From: an uncultured Saccharospirillaceae bacterium
Lineage (GTDB): Bacteria; Pseudomonadota; Gammaproteobacteria; Pseudomonadales; Oceanobacteraceae
NCBI GenBank assembly: GCA_947499545.1
Contig: CANMOZ010000013.1
Location: 1 to 64,000, forward strand
Reading direction: 5' to 3'
Length of the DNA stretch: 64,000 bases
In this document: positions 8,131-16,769 of the stretch, piece after piece
Position numbering within the stretch: position 1 is the first letter of the stretch
Layout: every line of letters starts with the position of its first letter
Made by a program: the position numbers and the translations under genes
Notes under the pieces: generated by a model
Told to the model about the DNA's origin: nothing
Seen by the model: only the letters and a program-made list of their open reading frames with translations
The model's database searches: none

Positions 8131-9114
8131 TTAGATTTTTTTCAAAGGCGTCGCTAATTGCTCTTGGTGTTTCAGCGAGTGAGGATTACAAGAAACATAG
8201 CAGACTCGATTTCGCCCTGAGCCTTTGGCGGCATACAAAGCATCATCCGCGGTTCGTATGAGGTTTTCAGATTGACTTAAGCGCACCATTTCACAAGTTG
8301 ATACTCCCACACTCACCGTGACCACTTCATTTTTAGGGTTTGTCGCACTGGCAATATTTAATGCCCGTACAGCCTCACGCATGTCTTCTCCGATCCGTAC
8401 TGCACCGCCCATATCCGTCGTCGGCAACATCGCAATAAACTCTTCTCCTCCAAATCGACCTAATAAATCTGCTGGCCGCTTCAGTGCTGTTTGCAATGCG
8501 CCGGCAATCGCGTGCAAACAACGATCACCTTCTGGGTGCCCGTAGGTATCGTTGTAGGATTTAAAGTGATCTACATCGATCATGATCACTGACATAGGCA
8601 TTTCTTCACGGGCGCAGATTCGCCATTGCACTTCGAATTGGTTTAAAAACCCTAAGCGATTATGCACTTGAGTTAAGGGGTCCGTAATACTGCTTTGGAA
8701 TAACTCAAGATTCATGGTTTCTAGCTCTTGTTGTAAGTCAGCGACTCGAGCAAAAGCACGCATTTTGGCAAGCAGTAGGTTTGTCGGAACAGGCTTCGTG
8801 AGAAAGTCGTCGCCCCCTGCTTCTAATGCTTGGCAAATAAGGGTTTCATCTTCTTTTGTGGACAAATAAATGATGGGGAACCAATGTTTAGGGTGTGCCC
8901 GACGCATACGCTTTACGGTATCCAACCCATCCAGCATTGGCATTACAACATCCATCAAAACCAGGTGAATTGGGCGTTGAGAGGTGCGCTCCACTAACTG
9001 AATGGCTTCACGACCCGACTCTGCTTCTAATACTTGGTAACCATCTCCTTCAAGGATGGATCTCAAGTAAGTCCGATCAAGCTCGTTATCGTCAACAACC
9101 AGTACGGTAAACAT
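8131..9114 (-). CDS. Response regulator with GGDEF domain (REC-diguanylate cyclase)
   Basis: A 327-residue protein with an N-terminal receiver domain and a C-terminal diguanylate cyclase that makes cyclic-di-GMP from GTP. The receiver has the acidic pair Asp8-Asp9 and phospho-acceptor Asp55 (LVLMDVVMP). The cyclase active site is GGEEF at residues 222-226, and a product-inhibition site RPAD is present at 213-216, so it is likely active and feedback controlled. The start at 9114 is chosen because MFTVLVVDD begins the receiver directly and AGGA lies 5 bases upstream; a longer reading frame upstream adds only unlikely residues. No histidine kinase is adjacent, so the input is unknown. Confidence 0.93.
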   Translation of the reverse strand: MFTVLVVDDNELDRTYLRSILEGDGYQVLEAESGREAIQLVERTSQRPIHLVLMDVVMPMLDGLDTVKRMRRAHPKHWFPIIYLSTKEDETLICQALEAGGDDFLTKPVPTNLLLAKMRAFARVADLQQELETMNLELFQSSITDPLTQVHNRLGFLNQFEVQWRICAREEMPMSVIMIDVDHFKSYNDTYGHPEGDRCLHAIAGALQTALKRPADLLGRFGGEEFIAMLPTTDMGGAVRIGEDMREAVRALNIASATNPKNEVVTVSVGVSTCEMVRLSQSENLIRTADDALYAAKGSGRNRVCYVSCNPHSLKHQEQLATPLKKI

Positions 9115-9332
9115 GCCAATCCTAAGTGGTTTCAGACGAGTACACTCGTTCTGATAGGGGCCTCGGGGGCACTTCAATGCCCGGTATTCACTCCCTATAG
9201 CATAGCCGTCAGCGTCTCATTTTGTGCTGTTTTCATCCAACATGCCTATGCTTTAAGGAGGTTTTTCCTCTGAAACCAAAATAGGCTCTCTTAACTTACG
9301 CTGCCCTGTATGCACCTAGTGTCTTCAATCAC

Positions 9333-9360
9333 TTGCAGTATTTTCACAAATGAGTATCAT
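9333..9360 (+). promoter_or_regulatory. Sigma70 promoter of the haem operon
   Basis: TTGCAG (9333-9338) and TATCAT (9355-9360) are separated by 16 bases, about 50 bases upstream of hmuS. The -10 hexamer lies inside a Fur-like site, as expected for iron repression. Confidence 0.55.
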
Positions 9361-9364
9361 TCTC
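9346..9364 (+). promoter_or_regulatory. Fur box upstream of hmuS
   Basis: By eye the 19 bases match the Fur consensus at about 13 of 19 positions, centred on TGAGTATCATTCTC. The site overlaps the -10 element of the predicted promoter, so iron-loaded Fur would block transcription of the haem uptake operon. Confidence 0.7.
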
Positions 9365-9409
9365 AAGTAGAGACATTTTGGGAATCGACTCCACATTACA
9401 AGGATTTCT

Positions 9410-10507
9410 ATGAATAAACCGCTGAACCCTGTGACGTTTTCAAGCGCATCAGAATTAGTAAATACTTACAAGAAATTAAAAAAAGAACAGCCAAAAGCCC
9501 GTGTGCGTGATTTAACCACTCAAATGGGGATCGGCGAAGGTGTGTTGCTGGCTGCCAGAGTTGGGGAAAATGTCACTCGCTTAAGGGCAGAACCTGAACA
9601 GATTCTAAAAGCACTAAAACCTCTAGGCAAATTAATGGCACTGACTCGAAATGAAGAGGTTGTCCATGAGCGAAAAGGGGTTTATGACAACCTATCTTTT
9701 AATCGCCAAGGGAACATGTACATCGGATTGGCGTTGAATCCAGATATCGATCTACGACTCTTCTTGCATCACTGGAAACATGCGTTTGCAGTTATGGATG
9801 AAGCCAGAGGAAAAACCCTTAGAAGCCTTCAGTTCTTTAATGCATCTGGGGTAGCCATCCATAAAATTTATTGTACGGACGATTCTGACATTGCGGCTTA
9901 TGAAGCCTTGGTGCAAAACTTTAAGGATGAAGATCAATCGCCAGCGTTATTGGCAGCTTCTCCTATTCCTAAACCTGAACCCATTCAGGTTCTGTCTGAT
10001 GAAGACGCTGAGACTTTTAGGCAAGCTTGGCGTGACCTCAAAGACGTTCATGACTTCCACCCATTATTAAGGCGCTTTAAATTAGATCGTCAACAAGCTT
10101 TTAATCTGGTTCAAGGGGAATACACCCAACCGGTTGCACCCAAAGCCTTGCAACAGGTGTTGGAGGCTGCTCGTGACCAAAAATGCGATATCATGGTGTT
10201 TGTGGGTAATTCTGGTTGCATCCAGATCCATACGGGCCCCGTTGATAACCTGATGGAAATGCAAGACTGGTTTAATGTCATGGACCCCGACTTCAACTTG
10301 CACGCCAACACCAGTGGCATCACTTCTGCTTGGGTGGTGCGGAAGCCATCAACAGATGGCATCATTACTTCAGTTGAGCTATTTAATGCCGCTGGAGAAT
10401 CGGTTGTTACCTTTTTTGGCAAACGTAAACCAGGTATTCCTGAACTCGCTTTGTGGCGCACAATCGTAAGTGATATTGAGTCGCAACTAAGCCTGGAGAC
10501 CCTCTGA
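9410..10507 (+). CDS. hmuS: Haem-handling/degrading protein HmuS/HemS
   Basis: A 365-residue cytoplasmic protein of the HemS/ChuS/HmuS family, which binds incoming haem and passes it on or breaks it down to release iron. It has the two-repeat layout of the family: a first half with NMYIGLALNPDIDLRLFLHHWKHAF and a second half with CIQIHTGPVDNL and LHANTSGITSAWVVRKP. Length is normal. The ribosome site AAGGA lies close to the ATG. It is the first gene of the Fur-controlled operon and only 15 bases separate it from hmuT. Confidence 0.92.
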   Translation: MNKPLNPVTFSSASELVNTYKKLKKEQPKARVRDLTTQMGIGEGVLLAARVGENVTRLRAEPEQILKALKPLGKLMALTRNEEVVHERKGVYDNLSFNRQGNMYIGLALNPDIDLRLFLHHWKHAFAVMDEARGKTLRSLQFFNASGVAIHKIYCTDDSDIAAYEALVQNFKDEDQSPALLAASPIPKPEPIQVLSDEDAETFRQAWRDLKDVHDFHPLLRRFKLDRQQAFNLVQGEYTQPVAPKALQQVLEAARDQKCDIMVFVGNSGCIQIHTGPVDNLMEMQDWFNVMDPDFNLHANTSGITSAWVVRKPSTDGIITSVELFNAAGESVVTFFGKRKPGIPELALWRTIVSDIESQLSLETL

Positions 10508-10522
10508 TTTGGAAATCCAATC

Positions 10523-11437
10523 ATGATAAGAATCTCATCTTCTTTCACTCAGCAGGCGTTCGTGCGCCTGAGCTGTTTATTGGCATTCAGTTTTGCCACA
10601 GCGGTTTCGCACGCAGCTGCCAACAAGGAGCGCATTGTCGCTGTTGGTGGGGGCGTGACTGAAATCGTCTTCGCTTTAGGGAAAGGGCGTTCAGTGGTGG
10701 CCACTGACACATCCAGTTACTTTCCTAAAAAAGCCGCCGAGTTACCCAAGGTTGGTTATCAACGCAATTTAGCCGCTGAAGGCATTTTGTCACACCAACC
10801 CACGCTGGTGCTGGCCGCAGAGGAAGCAGGTCCGCCTGCTGTTCTTCGTCAGTTGAAATCTGCTGGCGTACGCATTGAAACCTTAAATACCTCTCCTACA
10901 GTGGAAGGTTTGGTACAGCGCATCAAGCGTTTGGGGGAGTTATTGAACGAACCCGAGCGGGCAGCTGTCCTTGCGAGCGATATTAAGGCCTCTTTTCGAG
11001 ACATTAAAAAACAGCAAAAACAGCTAACGCAAGACCCTAGACGCGTCCTCTTTATCATGCAGCACAAAGGAAGTGCTCCCAGAGTCGCTGGCGCCGATAC
11101 CAATATCGACACCCTCATTCGATTAAGCGGTGCCACAAATGCAGCAGCCGAACTGAGCGGCTTCCGCACCCTCAGCACGGAAGCTATGGTATCACTCAAC
11201 CCCGATGTCATCTTAACGACGTCTCAATCATTAGAAGCCATGGGTGGCGAAGCCAGGCTTTGGGGTATCCCCGGCATCAGCCGCACAACCGCAGGTAGAG
11301 AACGCCAGGTGATTGCCATGGATGCATTGTTGTTGATGGGGTTCAGCGTACGTTCACCTGTTGCCACTCGCCGTTTATTAACCGCATGGCAATCGCTAGA
11401 GCCTGCCCAACATTCGGTCTCGGCTCAAACAAATTGA
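10523..11437 (+). CDS. hmuT: Haem ABC transporter periplasmic binding protein HmuT
   Basis: A 304-residue periplasmic haem-binding protein of the class III (BtuF/ShuT/HmuT) type. A signal peptide ends near SHAA (about residue 32). The mature protein starts with RIVAVGGGVTEIVFALGKG, has the ATDTSSYFP and KVGYQRNLAAEGILSHQPTLVL segments typical of HmuT, and a C-terminal half with ALLLMGFSVRSP. It would receive haem from an outer-membrane receptor, which is not in this window, and deliver it to HmuUV. Confidence 0.93.
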   Translation: MIRISSSFTQQAFVRLSCLLAFSFATAVSHAAANKERIVAVGGGVTEIVFALGKGRSVVATDTSSYFPKKAAELPKVGYQRNLAAEGILSHQPTLVLAAEEAGPPAVLRQLKSAGVRIETLNTSPTVEGLVQRIKRLGELLNEPERAAVLASDIKASFRDIKKQQKQLTQDPRRVLFIMQHKGSAPRVAGADTNIDTLIRLSGATNAAAELSGFRTLSTEAMVSLNPDVILTTSQSLEAMGGEARLWGIPGISRTTAGRERQVIAMDALLLMGFSVRSPVATRRLLTAWQSLEPAQHSVSAQTN

Positions 11438-11489
11438 ACCATTTGTGTATTTAACGTCACAAGACACTTAACTTTGTGAAGGCTTAACG

Positions 11490-11506
11490 GGGCCTACTTA
11501 AGGCCC
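11490..11506 (+). other. Small hairpin between hmuT and hmuU
   Basis: GGGCCT (11490-11495) pairs with AGGCCC (11501-11506) across a 5-base loop in the 94-base gap between hmuT and hmuU, followed by only TTCT. It could stabilise the upstream message or cause partial termination, giving more binding protein than permease. This is inference. Confidence 0.3.
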
Positions 11507-11531
11507 TTCTAGCAGTAACAGTGAGCGCAGT

Positions 11532-12641
11532 ATGCGAAGCCAGCCTACCGATCAATATTCCTCTGCTTCTCCTAAACCGGATGGTCAGCTCCTCCAAAAG
11601 ACACTAAAAGAGGGCGCTGTAGAGTGCATCTCTCGTCATCGCTTACGGGACTTTACGCCGTTGCAGTTGAGCCTGTTGATGCTGACTTTGCTCTTCCTGG
11701 CAGCCATTTGGAGCAGCACTCAAGGGGCCTATCCCATCAACGTAGGTGAATTGCTGCAAGGCAAACTTACCGAACAAGCTCAATTGGTCTTTACGGAAAT
11801 ACGTCTTCCTAGAATTCTGCTCAGTGTTTTCATCGGTGCCGCTTTAGGGCTAAGTGGTGCATTACTCCAAGCAAATCTACGTAACCCTTTAGCCGATCCA
11901 CAAATCATTGGTGTTTCATCAGGCGCTGCTGTTGCCGTCGGTCTGTGCATGCTGTTTAACGTCAGCAGCATAGGTAATTATGGTTTATACATCTTACCGA
12001 TAGCGGCTTTTTTAGGCGGCATCTCCGTTTGTGCATTTATGTTGATGATTGCTCAAGGACACCGTGGGTTTGACCCCGCTCAGTTGATTCTCATTGGCGT
12101 GGCTTTCAATGCCATCGCCGCAGCCGCAATCGGCATGGTGCAATACCTGAGTGACGATCAACAATTACGCTCGTTTGCATTCTGGATGTTAGGAAGCCTA
12201 AGTGGAGCACAATGGTGGCAGGTGGTTATTCTGAGCAGTATTTTAATGATTGGGGTTGTCGTTGCATTGCACCATAGACGCGGCTTGGATTTATTAGCTC
12301 TTGGAGAAACCGAAGCTGAATACGCAGGCATAAATACCCGAACCTTAAAAACCCATAGCATTATCGTGGTCGCATTAATGGTAGGGGTCAGCGTAGCTTT
12401 CAGTGGCATCATCGGGTTTGTCGGCCTGGTCATTCCCCATTTTATTCGTTTGGTATTAGGCGCCTCACAAACATTTTTAATTCCCTTAAGTGTTCTGCTT
12501 GGCAGCCTATTTTTGGTCGTTGCTGATACTGCTGCGAGAACCATTGTCAGCCCAGAAGAACTCCCCATTGGTATTTTAACCAGCTTGATCGGCGGGCCTT
12601 TCTTTTTATGGCTGCTAGTGAAAAGAGGAAGAAGCCTATGA
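11532..12641 (+). CDS. hmuU: Haem ABC transporter permease HmuU (FecCD family)
   Basis: A 369-residue inner-membrane permease of the FecCD/BtuC family, which forms the haem channel with HmuV. Hydrophobic helices begin at about residue 50 after a polar N-terminal extension. Family motifs include RLPRILLSVFIGAALGLSGALLQ, NPLADPQIIGVSSGAA and GFVGLVIPHFIRLVLG, the last being the ATPase-contact region. A start further in is possible because the extension is longer than usual. It overlaps hmuV by 4 bases (ATGA), so the two are translationally coupled. Confidence 0.93.
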   Translation: MRSQPTDQYSSASPKPDGQLLQKTLKEGAVECISRHRLRDFTPLQLSLLMLTLLFLAAIWSSTQGAYPINVGELLQGKLTEQAQLVFTEIRLPRILLSVFIGAALGLSGALLQANLRNPLADPQIIGVSSGAAVAVGLCMLFNVSSIGNYGLYILPIAAFLGGISVCAFMLMIAQGHRGFDPAQLILIGVAFNAIAAAAIGMVQYLSDDQQLRSFAFWMLGSLSGAQWWQVVILSSILMIGVVVALHHRRGLDLLALGETEAEYAGINTRTLKTHSIIVVALMVGVSVAFSGIIGFVGLVIPHFIRLVLGASQTFLIPLSVLLGSLFLVVADTAARTIVSPEELPIGILTSLIGGPFFLWLLVKRGRSL

Positions 12642-13396
12642 TCCGTACAGAATCCGTTAGTCTAACGATTGCAGGCAAAACCCTTTTACAGGCATGCAGC
12701 TGTACCTTTGAAACCGGTACTTTTTCAGTATTATTAGGCCCCAATGGGGCTGGCAAATCGACGCTATTAAAAACGATTTCGGGAGATTTCCCTCATCTTG
12801 CCTCACAGGTTTACTACGATCAAACGCCCTTATCGAAGATTCCTGTCAAGCATCGTGCGCAGCGACGTGCCGTATTGTCACAACACTGGCATTTACCTTT
12901 TAATTATCGAGTCCGTGAAGTCATCGAAATGGCTAGACCCGGCATCAAACCGGAAGAATATTTTTCTCTTTCAGAAACGTTGGGGCTTACCGCATTATTA
13001 GAACGCGACTACACAACCTTATCGGGTGGTGAACAGCAAAGAGTTCAATTGGTTAGAACCTTAAGTCAATTATCAAAACATCCTATTCAACAAACGGCTT
13101 TATTGCTAGATGAACCTTTATCTGCGCAGGATTTAAAATATCAAATACGTATTATGCAATTACTGGAGCAGCAAAGTCGGCTAGGGCGGACCATTATTGC
13201 CATCATGCACGATTTACAATGGGCAGCCCTCTTTGCAGATCAAGCCTTACTGATTAAAACCGGTGAAATTCAACAAGCAGGCAAACCCAGTGCGGTACTG
13301 AAACCTGATGTATTAGAGCGTATTTTCGAAGTGAATATGACCACATCGGTTCACCCTACCACTCAACAGGAATACCCAGTCGTTGCGCTGTCATAG
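12638..13396 (+). CDS. hmuV: Haem ABC transporter ATP-binding protein HmuV
   Basis: A 252-residue ATPase that powers haem import. Walker A is GPNGAGKST at about residues 35-43, the signature is LSGGEQQRV, and Walker B is ALLLDEPLSAQD with a switch histidine in IMHDLQWA. The ATG at 12638 is chosen because it overlaps the hmuU stop codon and has AGAGGAAG just upstream; a longer reading frame would run deep into hmuU. It is the last recognisable gene of the operon. Confidence 0.93.
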   Translation: MIRTESVSLTIAGKTLLQACSCTFETGTFSVLLGPNGAGKSTLLKTISGDFPHLASQVYYDQTPLSKIPVKHRAQRRAVLSQHWHLPFNYRVREVIEMARPGIKPEEYFSLSETLGLTALLERDYTTLSGGEQQRVQLVRTLSQLSKHPIQQTALLLDEPLSAQDLKYQIRIMQLLEQQSRLGRTIIAIMHDLQWAALFADQALLIKTGEIQQAGKPSAVLKPDVLERIFEVNMTTSVHPTTQQEYPVVALS

Positions 13397-13488
13397 AAGA
13401 ATCAAAAAAATTAACGCAGAATTTGAAATAACCCATATTTTCATACGCATCACATACTTCTCTATGAGTTCATTTCGCTGTGTGTGCT

Positions 13489-13674
13489 ATGCAGCTCGTT
13501 ACTACGGTTTCAGAACTTAGACGAAAGCGTATTCAATCACGAGTGTATAAACGTAAGGGTTTTGGATATCGGTTAGAAGTAAAAATCCGGAAGTGGCATT
13601 TTGATCAGTCAAATGCCACCCGGAAGAGAGATTTGTATATTCATGTTCAAGTAAGTGAAACAGCCCGAGCATAA
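13489..13674 (+). CDS. Small basic hypothetical protein (uncertain)
   Basis: A possible 61-residue protein rich in Lys and Arg (SELRRKRIQSRVYKRKGFGYRLEVKIRKW) with alternating beta-like residues. It has no recognised family. An alternative GTG start lies at 13480. It ends next to a short perfect hairpin (13666-13681) that overlaps its stop codon. It may be a real small nucleic-acid-binding protein or chance. Confidence 0.35.
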   Translation: MQLVTTVSELRRKRIQSRVYKRKGFGYRLEVKIRKWHFDQSNATRKRDLYIHVQVSETARA

Positions 13675-13693
13675 ATGCTCGAGCGATAAACAG

Positions 13694-14527
13694 TTAATTT
13701 TTTGTCATTTTGAATATATATAAATACAAAGGGTTGTCGCCGGTTGTGCCAGATCCTAAGGGAGTTAGCTCTGGATCGTCATCCCAGCGAAATAATACTT
13801 CCATCCTAACGGCTTCTCCCTTTTCAAGCTTGGCAGTCAGCTTCAATGTGTTGGTGTTTAGCCCTGGTGTTAAGCCTGAAATAGTCGTAACGCCAGCTGT
13901 TCTGTTTTCAAAGAACCATTGAACTCTAGTGGGGTTAGCCTTAACAAAAGCTTCCGTTATAGTAGGATCAATGGCGGGGCCATCCGTTGGAACCGTTGTA
14001 AATTTTTTATTAAGTTTATACGCAGCAATATCCAGCCATCTGTCTTTTAGCGTAGTTGTAAAATTTAAAGCGAACGTTTGCCCTGCTTCTACCCCGATGA
14101 CATAATCTTTCAATTCTCTGCCAACAGAGGTGGGGTTCAAGAAACACGCTTGCTTAGTATCTGTTTCTAAAGCTTCATCTTTTAAAAAACTTTTAATCCA
14201 CCCAACGTCTCTACGTTCTGCGGCTAGGGCAGATACATCTCCTGCGTAGTTGGGATTGCTCTCATCTGGTATTGTTATACAATCACTCCTTTTAGGTAGG
14301 GTGGCGGGCTGTACCAGAATCTCACCCTCATTTGGATCTTCTTCTTCTTCTTCGTCTTCGTCTTCATCTTCATCACCAGTGTCCGGTGTGGTTGTACTGG
14401 AATCACCGGACTCAGTTTCTCTCTCAGCGGTAATTTCATTTCTTAGCTTATTATCGTCTTTGGGGAAGCACCCTGTGATCAATATTGCCATTAATGCGCA
14501 TATAAGCGGAAAGCCATACTTGCTCAT
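13694..14527 (-). CDS. Lipoprotein with acidic low-complexity linker
   Basis: A 277-residue lipoprotein of no recognised family. The signal peptide ends in LITGC (Cys at about 20). Residues about 30-70 are a Ser/Thr- then Glu/Asp-rich linker (EDEDEDEEEEEDPNEGE), encoded by a GAA/GAC-type trinucleotide run at about 14339-14375, followed by a globular region of about 200 residues with two Cys. The start at 14527 is preferred because AGAGAG lies about 8 bases upstream. The linker may act as a spacer away from the membrane. Function is unknown. Confidence 0.72.
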   Translation of the reverse strand: MSKYGFPLICALMAILITGCFPKDDNKLRNEITAERETESGDSSTTTPDTGDEDEDEDEEEEEDPNEGEILVQPATLPKRSDCITIPDESNPNYAGDVSALAAERRDVGWIKSFLKDEALETDTKQACFLNPTSVGRELKDYVIGVEAGQTFALNFTTTLKDRWLDIAAYKLNKKFTTVPTDGPAIDPTITEAFVKANPTRVQWFFENRTAGVTTISGLTPGLNTNTLKLTAKLEKGEAVRMEVLFRWDDDPELTPLGSGTTGDNPLYLYIFKMTKN

Positions 14528-14533
14528 AATCAA

Positions 14534-15284
14534 TCTCTCTTAAGTGAATATGCACACACGAGAAGCGTTCTATTCCAGTATGTCCATATTGTTGTTAATT
14601 TTCAGTCCCTGATCATACCGTTCGTGTGCACTTTTTGTACACTTGTGTGTTTAGGGTAGTTCACAGTTTTAACTTATTAAATGATGGAAGAATTTTTATG
14701 GGATGTGTAAGCCTAAACGTATGTAAGTGTTTGAGTATGTAAGTATAGATTAGTATTAGTGCTACAAATGTGAATGCTAACTTTAATCGGGTGCCAATAG
14801 TAAGCCTTTGAAATAAAATGCATCTGAAAAGTAAACTTTATTATGTTTATGTAAAGCTTTCTTTACTCAGTATGCAGTTTTGTAAGCCATAATTCGATAG
14901 AAACGTAACTATTTGAATTTATAGCACGATTATTATTTACTAAGTAAAAAATCGAATGGTTTTGGCCAGGTTGTTCCGTTTGATTGTATATTTAATAAAG
15001 TTATTTCAAAGCGCTTTGCCTTACTCATATGAGTCGATTGGCGAGCATTTTTGTAAGCTGAAAATGACTATCAATATTTGAAAGGCCGGTCTAGCGTGAG
15101 TCAAAACCCGCCGTAGGTGGATTAAATTATCCTTCTAACCCTGTGTTGGTAATTTGGTTCTACGACTTCTTGTGGGGATAGAGGTTGAATTAGCCTGTCA
15201 GGATTTTTAAATAATATTTTGGTGAGTGACGATAATAAAATTTCTTGGTTTTCATCAATATTATTATGTATCCACCTATAACAA
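14534..15284. other. Non-coding AT-rich stretch
   Basis: About 750 bases without a convincing gene. It is AT-rich, with an imperfect direct repeat of TATGTAAGT near 14718-14742, and should contain the promoter of the minus-strand lipoprotein at its left end. A reading frame on the minus strand at its right end overlaps the CZB gene in another frame and is not credible. No RNA gene is recognised. Confidence 0.5.
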
Positions 15285-15653
15285 TTACTTATTAATTTCC
15301 TTTCGCCAAAGATCCAGCTCATGAATAAGTTCTGACGAAATACTTGAGTACGTCTGGCCTTCCCCCATCTTATCAATGGCTTCTTGTAAGCTACCTGATA
15401 GAGCAAGCTGAACGATGTGTGCTGCAGCAATATGAAACTTTGAATGCAAGTCTTTTACTCTTAAATAATGACCATTTAATTTTTCTTCAGCAGCAATCTC
15501 ATTATTCAACCACCAACCGAAAGCACAATTGTCTTCTGCTTTTATAAGCTCGGGTGTTACGAGACAGTTGCCTGTATCGATTACCTCTAGCAGTTTTGTT
15601 TTCCAAGCTAAATGCGATTCAATGGCATTGTTAATTTCATCACGTATTGCCAT
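15285..15653 (-). CDS. Stand-alone CZB (chemoreceptor zinc-binding) domain protein
   Basis: A 122-residue protein consisting of a single CZB domain, a four-helix bundle that binds zinc and, in chemoreceptors and diguanylate cyclases, senses zinc or oxidants. Motifs in order are AIESHLAWKTKL (first His), NCAFGWWLNNE (Cys-x-FG-x-W, the redox-active Cys), and LHSKFHIAAAHIV (His pair). There is no output domain in this protein, so it must act through a partner or as a zinc buffer. A good ribosome site (GTGAGG) precedes the ATG. A close paralogue lies at 17932, and the LysR gene is divergent. Confidence 0.85.
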   Translation of the reverse strand: MAIRDEINNAIESHLAWKTKLLEVIDTGNCLVTPELIKAEDNCAFGWWLNNEIAAEEKLNGHYLRVKDLHSKFHIAAAHIVQLALSGSLQEAIDKMGEGQTYSSISSELIHELDLWRKEINK

Positions 15654-15862
15654 TCATACCTCACCTTGGGGTTGGTGTTATGCGGCTTCCAGTAATATTG
15701 AAGCGATATAATCAAAAATAAACCTAAGTCGCCTTGCTCAGTAAAAAACGTAGATGGCTCCTTGGAGGAAAGTATAGCTAAGTTGCCGTCGTATATTTTA
15801 CATATTCAGTTAAAAGACCTAGAATAGGCTCGTCATTGTTGCAACAATAGATCTAATCTTGC

Positions 15863-16759
15863 ATGGATAAACTACAAGCTTCTCGTGTTTTCATAGAGAT
15901 TGTCGAAAGAGGCAGTCAGACAGCTGCTGCAGAATCTCTGGGAGTCTCACGTTCGATGGTCACGCGCTACCTGAATGAGCTTGAAGATTGGTTAAGTGTG
16001 CGCCTACTTCACAGATCGACTCGACGCTTAAGTCTGACATTTGCAGGTGAGGTAGCACTTGAGCGGTGTCGGCAGATGGTCAACATTGCCGATTCGTTGA
16101 GCCTTGAGCTAGAAAACCCTACAGATGAACCAAAAGGGCATTTAAGAATTGGGAGCTCTGTTTATGCGGCTGAGCAAATGCTGATCCCAATGCTTCAGCA
16201 GTATATGATGGCATACCCTAAAGTTACGGTTGAGCTGCAACTGTCAAGCACCATAGCGGATTTAGTGCATGAAAGGATGGATGCGACCATTAGGATTGCA
16301 CAGACTCTTGATCCTAATCTTATTGCGAGAAAAGTTGGGAACTGCCCTTCAGTTTTATGTGCGTCCAGTGATTATTTAAGTGCAAATGGTACTCCTAATA
16401 CATTGGATGATCTTAAGCATCACCCTTGCTTGATCTACTCCAGCCAAGGGAGTAATGGCATGTGGGAATTTAATCAAGAAGATGAACCATGCTCTGTCCT
16501 TGTTCAAGGTAAATTGGCAGCCAATGATTCGGGTGTTTTATTAGAGGCTGTGAGATCCCATATGGGGATCAGTTATTTGCCCTTGATAGGAATGCAGCAT
16601 TTGTTTGATTCAGGTGAATTGGTAGAAATTCTTCCGAACTATAAGCCAATAGACCTAGGCATATATTGTGTTTATCGTTCAAGGGAAAACATGCCAAAGC
16701 ATCTTAGGTTGCTTATCAATGTGCTTGCTGACGGTTTCAGAAGCCAAGAAAATATATAG
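15863..16759 (+). CDS. LysR-family transcriptional regulator
   Basis: A 298-residue regulator with an N-terminal winged helix-turn-helix (residues about 1-60, FIEIVERGSQTAAAESLGVSRSMVTRYLNELE) and a C-terminal effector-binding domain beginning near residue 90 (GHLRIGSSV...). The effector is unknown. It converges with the EamA exporter gene and is divergent from the CZB gene; LysR proteins often control a divergent neighbour, so the 210-base gap to the CZB gene is the first place to look for its site. Confidence 0.93.
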   Translation: MDKLQASRVFIEIVERGSQTAAAESLGVSRSMVTRYLNELEDWLSVRLLHRSTRRLSLTFAGEVALERCRQMVNIADSLSLELENPTDEPKGHLRIGSSVYAAEQMLIPMLQQYMMAYPKVTVELQLSSTIADLVHERMDATIRIAQTLDPNLIARKVGNCPSVLCASSDYLSANGTPNTLDDLKHHPCLIYSSQGSNGMWEFNQEDEPCSVLVQGKLAANDSGVLLEAVRSHMGISYLPLIGMQHLFDSGELVEILPNYKPIDLGIYCVYRSRENMPKHLRLLINVLADGFRSQENI

Positions 16760-16769
16760 ATGAATGCCT

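Noticed and set aside
14250-14543. Serine-rich plus-strand frame opposite the acidic lipoprotein linker
   Set aside because: The serine run is only the antisense reading of the Glu/Asp codon repeat.
15122-15430. A 102-codon minus-strand frame
   Set aside because: Most of it overlaps the CZB gene in another frame, it lacks a ribosome site, and its composition is unlike a folded protein.
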